The notes beneath the pieces are model-generated. The model did not search any database. It saw only the letters and a program-made list of their open reading frames with translations, and was not told the DNA's origin. A stretch of DNA of 64,000 nt from Breviolum minutum Mf 1.05b.01. Its lineage: Eukaryota; Sar; Dinophyceae; Suessiales; Symbiodiniaceae. This document shows positions 63,747 through 64,000 of this stretch, piece after piece. Location: positions 62,001 to 126,000 of the forward strand of contig DF239846.1 of assembly GCA_000507305.1 (NCBI GenBank). The letters run 5' to 3'. Numbering within the stretch: the first letter of the stretch is position 1; each line of letters begins with the position of its first letter. Position numbers and translations under genes: made by a program.

Positions 63747-64000
63747 GGCTTCGATCTCACTGCAACGCGAAATGCTAGCGTGAAACGATCCCAATCACTC
63801 TTTTGCTTGATGCCCTGGCAACAGTACATGCATAATGGAATGAATTTTCACAGCAGCAGGCCATTCCAAAAGTGTGACATGTTTTGGAAGCATAATTACA
63901 TCCTCACTGTTCGAGATTCAAACTGCATGTTAAGTTTTGATCATTGACCTGTTGTCAATTCTCAAGCAAAGGACCAGAGACAGAAATGAAAAGTGCTTCA
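63747..64000. other. Window end, no gene seen
   Basis: AT-rich, no frame of interest. May hold the first intron of the ASCH-like gene. Confidence 0.4.

Overview
The window is nuclear DNA of a eukaryote, most likely a dinoflagellate (Symbiodiniaceae-like). I infer this from five things. Small exons are scattered in long introns. Introns are best explained by GT-AG and GC-AG splice sites, often read as AG|G at both ends. Lys-Pro-Ala-Ala-rich basic proteins are present. There is an interior run of CCCTAAA, the telomere-type repeat used by plants and dinoflagellates. Helitron and large DNA-transposon genes are abundant. I saw no bacterial operon, rRNA, tRNA, CRISPR array or dinoflagellate spliced leader. 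Exon limits are read by eye and are provisional.

1-34.3 kb: sparse + strand exons (about 45-240 bp each), 0.3-3 kb apart, in AT-rich DNA. Several are clean phase-0 exons bounded by ...AG and GT. One (8.92-9.05 kb) resembles nucleotide-sugar transporters; the rest are unassigned. They belong to one or a few intron-rich genes, the last ending near 34.29 kb.

34.4-36.4 kb: a repeat block. It holds a degenerate ~36-bp minisatellite, a 560-bp purine-rich tract, one ambiguous base (35563) and about four copies of a 211-223-bp satellite.

36.9-38.6 kb: two minus-strand genes of unknown function. The first has a frameshifted relative at 61.0-61.6 kb.

38.998-51.227 kb: the main finding. This is an apparently intact 12.2-kb DNA transposon. 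It has terminal inverted repeats of 125 and 133 bp (121 of 125 aligned positions identical, plus one 8-bp indel) and a flanking ATAA direct repeat. Six + strand genes lie inside: a 157-aa protein, a 598-aa RNase H-fold transposase candidate (DUF7869-like), a 269-aa Cys-tailed protein, a 144-aa basic protein, a 154-aa AT-hook protein and a 1143-aa protein of unknown function. It also carries a hairpin with telomere-type repeats and recurring GCGCT-rich spacers.

51.5-59.1 kb: a minus-strand Helitron gene in several exons. In order it encodes an OTU protease-like domain, a Cys/His-rich segment, a DUF6570-like domain, HUH/two-tyrosine Rep, Pif1 helicase and an array of zinc ribbons. It has two in-frame TAG codons, two frameshifts and a 17-N gap over the region expected to hold Walker A, so this copy looks decayed. 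At 59.96-60.62 kb follow a fold-back element carrying a helicase fragment and a ~53-bp tandem array.

61-64 kb: minus-strand genes. These are the second paralogue copy, a gene broken by an 11-bp tandem duplication, and an ASCH/PUA-like protein.
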